Below are positions 25,963 through 38,800 of a stretch of 64,000 nt of DNA, piece by piece. Every line of letters begins with the position of its first letter. The stretch's first letter is position 1. The position numbers were made by a program, and so were the translations under genes. Origin of the DNA: Cyanoderma ruficeps (lineage: Eukaryota; Chordata; Aves; Passeriformes; Timaliidae); NCBI GenBank assembly GCA_008694505.1, contig VZDJ01000116.1, positions 19,519,716 to 19,583,715 of the forward strand, written 5' to 3'. The notes below the pieces were generated by a model. It searched no databases, was not told the origin of the DNA, and worked only from the letters and a program-made list of their open reading frames with translations.

Positions 25963-27640
25963 CAGCTCCTCCTGTGCATGGAGTGCCTTGGGAGCACAAG
26001 GCTCACCCTCTTTGCCTGACCTTTGGACATGCAGAGGGTGCAATACTGATTCTCAAAGGTCAAGGACAAAAGAATCTTGCTACAGGTGGGTGTACATTAA
26101 CTCCTCTGTGTGATTCAGTGCTGTCAGCAACACTAAAGATATGTGCTGAGGAGAGGGGTATCTATGTTATAATCTATCTTATCTCAGCTAAGACAGGTGA
26201 TGCATTGCTCTTGAGCAGCAGCACAGTGGGACTAATCCTTCATGCACAGTAATGCCTGAGAATCATTTCAATGGTTTATAGCACCTCATAGAAAGTCAAA
26301 ATTTGGTGGGGAAAACAGGAATTGGCCTGAAAAACAGATTGGTTTTATAAGAGGGGAGAGACAAATTATAAGTATGACAGATGTGGTGTGCATGGTTATA
26401 CCAGAATGTTTTAGAAAGCCACTGGTCCCCAGCTAGAAGCTGAATTTCCTTTTCACTTGAAGCACAATCTCTGATCATGTATGCATTTCCAGCTCCTCAC
26501 ACAGCAGAGTAATCTGGGGTGGATTGCAGCAGCTGTTTCCCTCCTTGTTGCTGTGCACAAACGGCCACGTGCACACTGGCAGCTTCTCACGTCCTCCTGC
26601 CAAACCTCTGGGACTGAAACTGCAGCATGACCACAGCGCAAGGTTCCTTGGGTTTGCTTTCCAGATACGCACTGAGCCCTGCTCAGAAGAACCCCAAACT
26701 CTGAAAACTTTATCATGGGTGTAAGGAGATCTTGGAGCAGAGGATAGGAGTAGCAGCAGCCTTCCAGTTATGCTAGATGTGCTCTTTTATTCCTTTCTTT
26801 TAATGCAAAGGCCACCAGCAATGTGACAGGTTGAAAAGAAGGCTTTGGAGTACTCTGGAAAGCAGCTTTCTCTGGGATGGATGATTCGACCTACGAGTAG
26901 ATATACAGTGTTGCAAAGTCAGGTTCCGAGGGCTTGAGGAGGGAAGGATCTCTCAGCCCATCAACCCAGCAGGGAAACAACAGAGCAGTGGGTAGTACTT
27001 GAACCTGGCCTGTCAGAAGGCCAGGGTTAGCTCTCCTCCAGTTTCTTGCTTTGCAGCCCCAACATCGTACACAAATGCATTGCAGGGAAGCAGCTACCTT
27101 CACTGAAATCATTTTTCCCCTCCTAAGCAGGAAATCTCTTAAACCATTAAGCTGTGAAATAAACTGCATTGCTTCTGCTGCCCAAGGCACTTTCCTTGAC
27201 CTTGGCTAGAAGGACAAATTGTCCAATGGATCTATAAAGAAGCTGTAGGGTGGGTGTTATGCTCACCATCTATAGTGGTGTGGCTCCCCCACAGGCTTCC
27301 TCAGCATCCAGAAAAATGCCAGACCCACCCTTCTTCCTGTGCCTGACTCCCACAGCTTCCCCTCTCCCACCTTACAGGGCTGCCAAGCAACCTCCTGTGA
27401 GAGGAGTGAGCAAGAACTGTCAAGTTGATTATTTTTTATCTTAAAGTAGCAACGTCTCCTACATAACTGTAAAGTTATAAGAGAGAATTAATTTTTGGTT
27501 GAATATCCCAATTAGGCCTCATCTCCTTGCCTCTCCCCATTCCCTCACTTGGTGTCCTGCCTAGTTTCAGAGGGCCCAGGAAAGGGTTGCATCTGAATAC
27601 ATGGAATGAAATAAAGTTTGAAGCCTGCTCTGTTTTTCAG

Positions 27641-27748
27641 ATTTGCACCTGCTTTAGGAGCGAGTGGACCGGCACAACCACACTGTTGAATTTAGAATCT
27701 GAAACACTGCAGGAAATTGAAGCCATGGGGACGTCATGTTTTCTAAAG
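27641..27748 (+). other. Exon-like segment, unidentified (candidate only)
   Basis: A pyrimidine-rich tract ending ctctgtttttcag (AG at 27639-27640) is followed by 108 bases open in one frame, then AAAG and gtagta (GT at 27749-27750). The length is an exact multiple of three and the frame is phase 0 at both ends. It encodes 36 residues beginning ICTCFRSEWTG and ending GTSCFLK. It contains CpGs (gagcgag, accggc, gacgtc) in a CpG-poor neighbourhood. I do not recognise the peptide. No neighbouring exon was identified, the frame also stays open upstream of the acceptor, and chance matches to splice signals are common, so this is a candidate and not a gene call. It could also be a non-coding RNA exon. 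Confidence 0.25.
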
Positions 27749-30700
27749 GTAGTAAAATTATATGTATTTAAAAACAAAACAAGATATAGATATAGCTACA
27801 TTGTATTTCTCATAGTGATTGGCATGTCTAATCTGTGGTAACTGGAGTTCTTCTGATTGACCTAAAAAGGTGACAGAAACAACTGTAGAGCAGGGGAGAG
27901 GTGGCAGTGACACCTGAAGTCACCTAGCATGAGGTAGTCTGTTCTCCACACACAATACATCCATGCACAGCACACAAGGAGTCTGTAAAAGGTGATCCTG
28001 AGGTGTGTGTGCAGGTCCAGTCTGGATAGTGGGTCACAGCTGGGGGCCAGCAGCCACCATCTCCCCTTCATCCAAACTCCTGCTCGAACTCCTGACAGGC
28101 TCCTGGGCTTTTTCTGGCCATGGAGTGTTAGGAAGATTTCATAGAAATATATAAAGAGACATAATGGGTAAAATTAATAATACATAGAATGTAACTGGGT
28201 CATGAATCAGGATTTGATAAAACTGTCTGAATAATGAACAAACATATTCACTACCACATTTATGGACCAACATCTCAAGTGTCATTTGCTGCTACCTTGT
28301 GTGAGCACAGTCTTTGCTTATTGGTTATATTCAAACAACTGATGGGCAGTAATGGAAATGCAGGCTTCATGAATTTGCACCAAGTTTGAGTTCTCTGTTC
28401 ATTACTTGTCCTTTTTTGGCTTCTTTGGAAAAAAAACAAAAGGAGGTCAGTCATGGAAAAGAAGCAAAGGTTTTGGGGCTACAACTGCACCAGTCATAAT
28501 TATGGGAAACAAATAAATACCAAGCGAGATTGCTATTCATCCACAGGTAAATGAGGAAATGGGAAGGAAGAGTTTTTGAAATATTCACAAACCTGGGGGA
28601 AAAGCTTGATCTTTTAGTTTGTCTTTCTCCTTTTTAAGCAGATTAAAGGCTGTGCATCATAATGAGACAGTGGTGCACTTTTTTTTTTTTTGAGGTAGAA
28701 CTTATATTTCTTACAATAAGGAGCAATCATTAACAAAATTCTTCCTTACTAGTAGTCCTCCTTATCTTTTTCACTATTTGTGAAGGGATTTATACAATTT
28801 TCAATCTAAACATGTAAGAAGTTCAGGTAATGATAGAGCAGGTTTACCTTGGGAAGATTAAATTGTAGGAGTCAACAAACAGCTTTGGGGTAGCAACTGG
28901 ATGATTGAAATAATCTTAGCAGCACTAATAGTTACAGAAAACAATGATTTTTCTGCTCCATATGGAAGTCTTTTAGTGTCCAGAACATAAGCTTACAGAT
29001 ACAACTGGTTTTTTGCATTTGAAACTTCATAAATAAGACCAATCTTGTGTTTATGTGACCCTGGGTGCTGTCCTATACTCTGGTAAGATCTAGTCTTTAC
29101 ATTATTGAAAGTCCATAGTGTGACAGTAGGGGGCAAAGATGATGTTCATGGAAGAAGATGGAATAATTTACATTTCAGCAACATTTTCATGGTGCCATCA
29201 TGACTCTTAAACCAGAAGAATTTGCCACTGAAGTTCTAAATATGTCTGGTTCTGAACAGTTGTGTCTCTGGACAAATATTAGTATGTTATAATCTCTTAT
29301 ACATCAACAAGCATTTATGCAAAAGGTGGAAGGAACAGTCCCTCTGCTGGGGACCTGAACTCTACAGAATGTCATAATTCAATAGAATAATGTTTCAGAA
29401 GTGACTGGCACCATCTCAGCCCTTTTTATTGCAGGTTACATTTGTTTTTTCCGCTTGTGGTTACCTGATGCCATTGTCTGTTACCAGTGTCTTTAGTGAA
29501 GGCATGAGCAAGCTTTGGGGCAAACTGATAAAAACAGGCAGCACAAGAAATCACTGTGAATGTCAGAAATACCAGTGACAGTGAGAGGGAAACCCCAGGC
29601 ACCATAGCATTTGGAGAGAGGCATCAAGACCATTAACAAGTATAGATGAAATTTTTTAAGAAGGGGGGTACTGACAGCAATTTAGGCATATTCATGCAGC
29701 GTTACAATTAAAAAAGAGTATTTTTCTTAGGAGGTTCAGATGGAAAATAATCTGTAATATGCAGGGCTACACAATTTAAAATGTTAATGAAAAACGAGTC
29801 TAAAACTGATGGTTGAATCTTGTACTTAAGCCACAGGAGAAATGAGCTCCCTCAGCTCTGTCCTTTTTGCAACCTCTGGAGTATCTTTCTGTCATCCAGA
29901 ATATGAGAACAGATTCTTCATAGTATAAATCTGGGTGTGCAGTGCCAGTGTATGAATTAAAATAGACTGAATGATAGAGGTGATTTAGCAAGCAGTTGAT
30001 CAGCTTTGCTATTCTGAGCTTGTTCTTGACAAAATAGACCAAAACCAAGATAAAAAGTGTAAAAAGCAGCTACAAATGAGGATACTCTTCTGACAAGATA
30101 TACTTGATTCTACAGATTTCTTCCCCAAAGCTCAAAAAAGCAAATGTCAATATTTGGGGCATTTGAACTTCCTCCAGTATATATCTTATATCAAAACCTC
30201 CTGTCAAATTAAAGCATGACAGCTTTGACTGCTCAATTGCTTTCAATCACTTCTAAAAGTCCAAAAGATTACTTCTAAAATTAAAAAGATGTCCAGCATC
30301 TGGTGACTGAATGAAACGTGTTGAATTTGGTTGTCCCTTGGCAAAATCTTGTTCTGACTATATGAAAGTGGGTACAGCACAGCATACTGATCTATTGATG
30401 ACTCCAGCTGGAAAAGATTTATCCAGGCTTGTTATGTGATCCATTTCTCAATTCTCTGTAGTATTTTATTAAATAAAATCTGTGGTAGGAAAAATAAATC
30501 TCTTCCAAAATGTTACTTTTCCTCTAGAATTCTCTGCCTTGAACACAGAAGTGTCTTTTTAGAGATGAATCTTTGGCAGGGGTTTTATTATCTCAGAGGA
30601 CACACTTTGGGGATTAGGACCTCATCTAACAAGATAGGATTTGTTATCACTTGGAGATGGAAGCACTGCAGATAGCTGCCATACGAACTCATCGCCAAGA

Positions 30701-31784
30701 TTGCTTTTTGGGGACAAAACATCTTTGATTTTGCATATTGGCATCAAGTCTGGATCTAGGATGTGTTCAAAAAGAAGTCTGATCCCACTTTGACACGATG
30801 TAGATACAGGACACCCTTTGAATCACTCACTGTGCCAAGGACAGGAGACCTCACCCAGTCAGGCTAAAGTCTGATGGCTTGTTGTAATCAGCAAGAACTC
30901 CAATACAAACAATTCTCAAGTTCATGAACAAGCCAACACTCCCTGATCAACTAAGAATGGATAAGAAGGACTCAGCCTCAGTACAGATGACAGTGATCTC
31001 GCTGATCACTCACGTTAGTCTGGAACAGCTTTTAGGAAGTTGGATGCCCAGTAGCACATCACAATGTGTGAGAGATGTGAAAAGGCTCTCTGCAGAGTGA
31101 AAAAACAAATACTGCTGACCCACAGACTGACTGTGAAGGTTAATTGGACATTCAGTTTTAGCTGCTGTCACAATAGATCAGTCATGTCACACTGTAATCA
31201 AAACTAACACCTTCCAGCAGGCTTGTTAACTAGTCTAACACAGGAGGCAATTGTTTCAGTAATAATGGCAAAGGTAAGGAGTATTCCTTCGTGTGTTACC
31301 GACATTTATAGCAGCACCACCACCTGTCCTCTGGAATTATGAGACGTTCCGTTTGTGAAGGAACGACCTGATTTTTTTTGTTTGTTTGTTTATTTGCTTG
31401 TAACACACAGAAGTCTGGCTGAATCAAAGTAATTCACAGTAAAAGGTCAAAAAAGAAGAGCTGCTTGGTTCAGAAGATGTCAATAAGAAGACTTACAAAT
31501 AAAACCATAGCCTGCAAAAGACGGTGGCTGTATTTTTTAATTGAAATATATTGTATTCAAGTATATAAAAAGGTAAGCCTAAAAAGTTCTCAGACAGAAC
31601 TAAGGATCTGAAAATAAGACTATTCCACAGAGATATGCCTTCAAGGAAGATTGAAAATAAACTTCATCCACACCACAACCATGTTATACAAAAAGAGGCT
31701 CATGTTTTAGACCAATGGACACAAGAGAAAGAAGGGAGGCTACATTCCTTTTAGCTCCTCCTCTGTACAGCTTTGCCCAGGAGC

Positions 31785-32345
31785 AGCTCCCAGTGAACAT
31801 CTCCTGACATTCCCAAGGCTGTAGGGTCGTAGCGGTTTCACGTTTGCCAAATTCCGTTTGCCATATTTAGTGTAGTGCTTTGAGTGTTTACTCTCCTTTT
31901 CCCTCTGTGAGAGAGGATCAGGAGCAGTAAAGTAGGCCCAAACTTAAAGATACAAAAATAGATTTATTAACACACACTAAAAGGAGTAAAAAAAAAAATC
32001 AAAATGAAACTTTCAAAGTTTCAAACGAAACTTCCTCCCCCAACAAACTGTTCACATTCCCACAAACAACATAAAGAGACAAAACCCGTGATTTCAGTCA
32101 GTTTCACCATTTGAAAATAATCTTTCATCAAGTCTTTGAGGAGAGGAGTCTCTCTTAGTTTACCATGGAATTTCCCCCACTGACAACCTAGAACAGTTCT
32201 CTGTTTGGTGTTTCCACCTGATTATGAAGGAAAACTGTTACAATGCTGCCTTCAGCTTATCACTGATACTATGACAACAGCAGATTTTTCAGCCCATCTA
32301 TTAGCCTTTTCAGGTTCCTCTCACTTCTTACCATGACTGGAAGGT
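31785..32345 (-). mobile_element. Probable endogenous retrovirus LTR fragment, antisense
   Basis: The stretch has the make-up of an avian ERV LTR read backwards. There is a minus-strand AATAAA (plus TTTATT at 31963-31968) in an A-rich segment reading caaaaatagatttattaaca, then a run of aatgaaacttt, cttcctcccccaac and ttcacattcccacaaac. These are followed by gaaaataatctttcatcaag and ggagaggagtctctctta. This order resembles songbird LTRs as I remember them, but I cannot name the family or find target-site duplications, and both edges are guesses. No retroviral coding sequence is visible beside it, so it would be a solo or partial LTR. Confidence 0.4.
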
Positions 32346-34021
32346 TTCCATGTTTCTTTTGGCATGAATTTTTCAGGAAAGACTGAAAAATTAAATGGCA
32401 AATACAAAACTGAGGGGAAGAACAGATGTGAAAGGAACTGCAAGGGAAGTTTTCATAAAATTTTAATACTGATTAAAAATATTTTTACAGGTTATGACAT
32501 ATCAAAATATTGTATTCTGGTGACTCCTATGAATTGTGTTATTGAAAGCACCATCTTCTCAATATCTACGTGTACCATAAAATAAGGACACAACCTTTCT
32601 TAAGGTATATTCAGTCTGAAAAGACTTCTTTAGAGAAGAAAGCATGGCAGGAAAACTTGGCAAAAAGATTAAGGAACCAACCAAACAACAGTTTTCAGGA
32701 AGTTCAGTGCATCCCACTGAAAAAAATATGGGTTTGTCTGAAGATGCTTCATCTCCATGGTANAAGAAAAAAAAGAAAAAATATTTACTAGAAAAAGAGG
32801 AATCTTCATAAATATTTTTTGCTCATGACTGCATTTTCAATTCAAAGTGTTGCATTTACAGACATATATATCCCTCATCTATATGTGGGGGGCATACATA
32901 TTTTGTGAAACTATTGCAAAAGCTGTTAAGGCAATTGGAAGAGAATTACTGTAATGAAGTGGTAAAACTGTATAATATAGTCTGGTAAAAAAAAAGGAAA
33001 GAAATTAAAAAAAATTGAGAAAAAGCATGAGCAGAGAGGAAGAAATTCATAGAATAAAGATGCAATTCTTCTTCAAGACTGAAGAAGGTAAAAAGAAAAA
33101 GCCATGGTGAAAAAGGCAGTATGATCTGTATTTAATCAGACCATGTTGCTACATAGCCGTGACACAAGAATTTGTGTTTTACATCCAGTACCTTTAGGGC
33201 TGAGGACTCTTTTAGCCCCCTTCATAAATCTGTTCCTGAAATTAGAAAACAAAAAGCTCCAAAGCAGTTTTTCTCCTCGAGCCTATGATTCAGGTGTTGT
33301 GCTTTCCCCCTTCCTTCAGGCTGTTTTCTTTGGCAGCTGCTCAGTTTTCCCACTCAGATTTGTGGGTTATAGGGAAGGCTGCTGCTAAGTTGCTGTGTGC
33401 ATGGCTGGCTGGGGCATCTGCTGCTTGAACCTGTTGGCAATTTTCTGGTAGGGAGGGATTAATTCTCCAAAGGAAGGAACAATCTGTGGTTCATAAATAC
33501 ATTCTTTTCTACTCAGCCTGCAAGAAACTTGAACTAGAAAGACATTTTTCTGCTTTCTTCTGTCATTGTCCAGGTTTTTTTCACTTTCGTCACTATCAGT
33601 AGATGCTTTTCTCAGTAGAGCTGCAGCTGACCACTTTTGGGTGGGTGGTGTCAGACTGTGCTTCGCCAATAATATTCTTGATAGTTATAGAGCAGGTGTG
33701 ATTCCTTTGCTGGACCAGGTACATTAAGTTTCTCCAAGTGTAGAAAAGCAGGGACAGAGATCAAGAAGCAAAATATAAGCAACCCAACCCAGAGCTTTCA
33801 CCTCTGCCTTGCCTCGAGGATTGTGCTTCAAAGCAAAACCTCCCATGAACCATCCCTCACAAATTTGTCTGCTCTTTTCCTTGGGCAGAAAGCACAGTGT
33901 GCCATGCTGTGGAGCCCATATTCCTCTGAGATGTAAGAACTACTGGCCTGAGAAAGGCAACATGCTTCACTCTGAGCCACAAGCTGGATGGCAGCCACCT
34001 CCGGTGCGTGTGAGTCTCAAA
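32346..34021. other. Non-coding stretch, no gene called
   Basis: It contains a single N at 32763 inside an A-rich segment, AT-rich sequence to about 33120, and a more balanced part at 33140-33990. A minus-strand open frame of 94 codons at 33385-33669 is noted in the findings as an unproven candidate. Nothing else was recognised. Confidence 0.6.
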
Positions 34022-34115
34022 TCACGGAATGATTTAGGAAATTACCTTTAATATCGAGTCCAACCATTATCCCAACACTGTCAAGTCCACCACCAAATCA
34101 TGTCCCTTAATGCAG
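34022..34115 (-). mobile_element. CR1 LINE 3' end, antisense, 5'-truncated
   Basis: The plus strand starts with the complement of the CR1 3' terminal repeat (atcacggaatgatttagg). It continues with gagtccaaccattatcccaa, cactgtcaagtccaccacca and aatcatgtcccttaatgc. This closely matches the bird CR1 tail reading gtccaaccattaacccaaca, ctgccaagtccaccactaaa and ccatgtccctaa. Only about 95 bases remain, as expected for a severely 5'-truncated insertion. The right edge near 34115 is where similarity stops. Confidence 0.85.
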
Positions 34116-34284
34116 CAGAAGCCTGTTCTACTGAACATACCTGGACTTCAATTATTGCTAACAGGGATCCAGGGAATCTCAAGTGGTGATTTCTCCACTC
34201 GGTACCTTCTCCATCAAGCTCCCTATCCCTCTGCACCTGTCTTGGGTTGAAAGAATAGATTCCCTCACACATTGCAAGGCAATC

Positions 34285-34460
34285 CTGCCTGTCATGCTCA
34301 GTATCTAAACTGGGGGGAAAGATGACCAGGGGCCACTGGTCAGGGACTGACAGGGCATCGGTCAGGGAGTGGTAGTTGCATTGTGCATTACTTGTTTTCT
34401 ATCTTCTAATTCTATTATTATTATTACTATTATTATTACTGTTGTTCTTATCACACAGTT
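34285..34460 (+). mobile_element. ERVL-type LTR fragment
   Basis: The stretch reads catgctcagtatctaaactg, then ccaggggccactggtcaggg, ctgacagggcatcggtcagg, gttgcattgtgcattacttg and a run of att/act triplets ending ctgttgttcttat. This is the order seen at the 3' side of the abundant avian ERVL-type LTRs, where gggcatcggtcag, attgtgcatcacttg and a tattatt-rich tract precede the poly-A region. The final part of the LTR, including its usual pyrimidine-rich end, is missing after about 34460. No retroviral gene is present alongside it. The family name is from memory of avian repeats. Confidence 0.65.
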
Positions 34461-35790
34461 TTGTTGGCATCTGCAAAATGGTTGAAAATTTCCTAACTAG
34501 AAAGTTCCCAATCTCATAATTTCTAGCTCCCTTTGCAACAGCAGACTCTGCAAAAAGACTTTCTCCCTCCAACTGAGCCTCTAAGGGACAGAAAAAAGAG
34601 AAAGTGGACAAGCATCCCCCTCTAATCAGCAATAAGTCTTCCCTGTAAAGCTCTGGAGGGCCTGATTAAAGGCAGATATGGGTAATCTTAATGAGGGGAA
34701 AGATTACAACTTGTGGAAGAATTAAAAGTTCCATGAAAGCCCCTTTACTCTGCAGCAGACCTTCACACAGGGTTAATAGATTTATGGGCAGGCAGCAAGG
34801 TATGGTTTTATGATGCTTTTTGTTAATCACAGGAGCTGTGTGTTGCACTGCAGGATGAGCAGAGGCGATATGTTAGAGTTCAACCCTCTCTAGCTGTGTG
34901 GCTCCAAAATTGAAGTTTTGTGATCACTCTGAGAGATTTGCCTTCCAGATATCCATGTGGTTGCAAGTATCCCTTTTTTCAGTGTGTAGTATCTCCTTGA
35001 AAAACCTGAGGGTAGAAGAGAAGGATTATGCCCAGTGAACGTTTTGAAAACAAACCATGGTGAGGGGGGACAGTTTTACTCTTCTTAATTGTTAATGCTG
35101 GTGGATCTCTGCCAGCTGAGGGGCTGAGGGGTGATGTGTTCCCTTCAGACCCTTCTGGCAGGGAAATGGCAGCAAAGTTTCTAAAAGTAATTAAAATTTA
35201 TCTTCAGCTACAGGAAAAACAAGACACACATGGAATGCCTTAAGTGGCAGCGCTGTGAGCAGGATTTTTGTGCTTATGAAAGAAAAGAGCAGTTCACACA
35301 TCAGCAATGGAAGGAGCTTCAAAAAGCTTTAGTGCAGAAAAAAATAACCCTTCAAGACTCTCCAGTTGGAAACTTTTCTCAGCAGCTAAATGCAGTGTTT
35401 TTTTACTGCTTTTAAACTCCCAGGTGTTACAAGAAGTGTCTAGAAATGAGGATCTAGTGTGGACATGGAGCTTCCATGGACTGTGTTCACATGTATGAAC
35501 TGGCATTCCCTCAGGTGCCCAAGTGTCTCAGTGTAACTGTAGATCAAAAATTGCTCACAGATCACAGAACTCGACTCTTGAATTTGGCTGATCTATTCAA
35601 TCAATCTCCACATCAAAAGGCCATCTGAACATCCCTGCAATATGTACATCCTTACCCCATTCCCATAATACAAAGTGATACTTCAGACCATACTTCAAAC
35701 TAGATATGTCTGACAGTCATGAATAATTTTCCATAATTTTTTGTCACTAAAATATCTTTGTCCAAATTGTTTCACTATTAAGAGTCAGGT

Positions 35791-35825
35791 GACATGACAT
35801 GAGATGACATGAGATGACATGACAC
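35791..35825. repeat. Short tandem repeat, 10-bp unit
   Basis: gacatgacat, gagatgacat, gagatgacat and gacac follow each other from 35791. This is a small imperfect minisatellite built on a gacat/gagat theme. Confidence 0.9.
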
Positions 35826-38800
35826 GGTTAAGAATTTTCTCTAAAAATTTTCACTCCAAAGAATTTTCTCTTTCATTTTAAAATGGAGTTTTATTGTAAC
35901 TGTACTTTTAACAGAAGAGTTATTTTGGATGAATTTTTAAGCTGAAAATGGGCCAAAGTTGTCCAAAAGATTGCTTTGACACTCATTAAAGGAAGAAAAA
36001 AGTGTTTCAATTTGAAGTGCCTTTGTATTTAAACATTAAGCCAATTTTAGTCAAGCCTTTTTTTTTTTTTTTTGAAGTGAACATCTAAATGAATATTTTA
36101 TGATTTTCATTTTGAGCCTTTTCAGTGGGCCCTGACAGAATACATTTCAGTGTGACCAGTTTGGGAGAAGATTTGTGGTTTGCATTTTTCAGGTTTAAGG
36201 TGGCATTTAAAATAGCACCTGGAGTTTGGTTTTCTTCAGAGCTGAAATTTTGTTTTCCTGACTCAATTTTCCCTGTCTTGTTCACTTGGGAGATGGTTAA
36301 ATAAACAAAAAAGCTTTACTATTTCAAAATATCTCCTGATGTTCATTGTAGGTTTTTTTAAATGGCCTCCAAACAGCACAGCCTCAGAGCTATGCAAAAT
36401 TGAGAATATTTTTGCATATTTGGATATAAATTTACATCCTAGTTAAAGTGATATCTTTTCTAAGGTGGCGTATACTTCAGAAAATCTCGAGGAAAGAACA
36501 ATGATCTCCATGGAAAATGGATCTGTGCACTTTAGATTCCAAATTTGTAAATAGTTTTAGGAGACCCTTTTTTAGTAAGGCATGTATATGTAAACTTTGC
36601 GGGTTTTGTAAATTCATCAAAAGGATCATGGATTGAAAAAAAATGTATCAAAAAGAGTAGGAAGTCTCCAGAAATACTGTGCACAAACATGAGCACCTGA
36701 AAGAAGCCTTCTTGAAACTGTAGAGAGACTATTATGAAAACATGTGGTGATCCAGAACATGTCTGTGCTGAAGCTAACTGCATACAAATCCCAATTTAAA
36801 CAAAGGGGAGAATTTAGGAAAGACACTTAAAATGAGCCCAAGCTTACTTTATAAATGATTAAGCAATAATAATTCAAAATTAAATCTAATCTGCATAATT
36901 TAGGGAAATAATCTACCCACTGTTTTGTTCCTCAGAGGGCAGTTCTGATGTAAGCACTTGAGCTTCCCCATCGCGTCAGCAGCAGGAGGTGTTCTTGAAG
37001 AGCTCCTGGGTGATGTTCTCTCCCAAAATGAAGCCTTTTGTCTTCAGCTTTTTCATCTGCAGACTATTTCAATCAGGGCCACCGCTGGGCAGAATAGTTA
37101 CTGTGTTTGCTGTGGTTTTGATGGTGAAGGTACAACCACAAGAAAACAAGAGTGTAGGTTCGGTGTTTATCTGACCACAGCAGCTAGCAGAGCATTTCCT
37201 GCAGGATTTGTCGAAGCAGAGAAACTGTTGAGCAGTTTGTTGGCTGATATTTGTCTGCCATGCAATGCAGCTCATTCTGTCTAACACAGACACATTTACC
37301 TCCCAACTGTGTTTACACATCAGCTAATTTCTACTTGCGGCTCCCGCTGTACAAAAGGAAAACCAAGCAATTGTTCCTAACAATTCTCTAAAAATAAATG
37401 TGCCGCCTTTACTGGGGTAGTTAGAATTCTAAATAGTGCATTTCATGATCATTTATAATGCAACAGCCTTAATGAACAGTGCCAAATCAGTCTTAGCATT
37501 CTTGATCTACCCATTGTGTAGTTTCTCTCTCTCTTTCCATTGCCTTTATGGAAAGAATAACAATAAATCCTGTTATATTTAGAAAATTCTTTTTTTATCC
37601 AGAATTAATCAAAAGGATTAGCAGCCCTCCACACAGTCCTCAAGCCCTCATTCTAGAAAAAGAAAACATCAGCCATGACAGGAATTAGAACAATTACTGG
37701 AGCAGGATTTATCAGAATTTATTTATTTTTGATGCAGATATCACAGAAGAACCGAGTAGCATGTAAAACATTCTGGGTCACAACCAGAACTGCAGAAGAG
37801 AATTTGCTCAGCTACTCAGCATAAATCACTGTTCTTGAAGAAAATTGACATGAGCTTTTTAATGACATGAATCAAAAATTCTTTTTTAAAGGCTTCTCTG
37901 AAAGGTAATAACCTCAAAAGATGTGGCCCTAGTAGCAGTCTTTGGATATTGACTCAGTATGGATCTGTAGGTTAAACAATCCTCCAAGGCTCAACAGGAC
38001 CACTTACTTCTTTTGGGAGAGACTCCATCCTAGTCCCCTAACTAGCTCTGTGATAAAGGTTACGTACCCTTCAGCATATTTGATGTGAGCTTTTCACTAG
38101 AGCTGAAGCAATTGAATCCAGTGCTGTGAGTTCTTCTTAAAAGGGACACTGGCTGAGAGGAATGAATGGCTGAAAGATATTGATGAACAGTGTTGGATGG
38201 CACAGTGTTTAATAAAAATGAGTCACACCTTGGCAGCTCTCAGGAATGACCCTACAAATAATTAGGAAATTAAACTTACTGGAAAAGAATCTGGTGCAGT
38301 CAATTTTTGTTTTTCTTCTTTTACATTCAAGGATTTTTTTTTTTCCAACAGCACTAAAGTTGCCTCCAAAAGAACCCAAAAACACCAAAGTTACACTCCA
38401 GAAGTTACACTGCCCTGTTGACTATTGACTTTTTCTTAATTGGTATTTTCACTTTTCTTTTCTATCAAGCTAGGATTCGTCTGTTTGATAGAGGACATCA
38501 AACATATTTTCCAAGTTCCCTCAGGCTACCAAACTGAATGTCCTATGAAGAATACCCAGTGAAGAAGTTTATTTTTAAAATCTCTCAAAATACATGCTTT
38601 AACCTTTTTTCTTCTCATTTTACAGTAATTTTTGGGGGAAAGGGAGAAGTAGAGCAGTTTGAGAAGTTTACAACCCTTTATAAAATGTATTGGCTCTGAT
38701 TGGTAAGGTGTTGGTAGCTAGTAGCTTCTGAGGGAAGTTAAAGCTGAACTACAACAAAATTAACAGGCTGAATCAAAGTTGAAAACCACCACATATTTGA

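Larger units (their letters stand above)
24209..31784. other. Non-coding stretch with one exon-like segment
   Basis: Apart from the exon candidate at 27641-27748 and the two short duplications at 25276-25319 and 25910-25962, I see nothing I can name. A 13-base T run lies at 28679-28691. Open frames at 25621-26252, 26453-26724 and 26891-27190 overlap one another on both strands and have no recognisable domain. Confidence 0.6.

Noticed and set aside
36058..36285. T run read as the poly-A tail of a processed gene copy on the minus strand
   Set aside because: The adjacent minus-strand frame of 66 codons matches no gene I know, and no target-site duplication is visible.
36958..37330. Overlapping frames on both strands suggesting a coding exon
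   Set aside because: Frames of similar length occur on both strands and in two registers, typical of a locally stop-poor patch. None has splice-bounded edges or a known domain.
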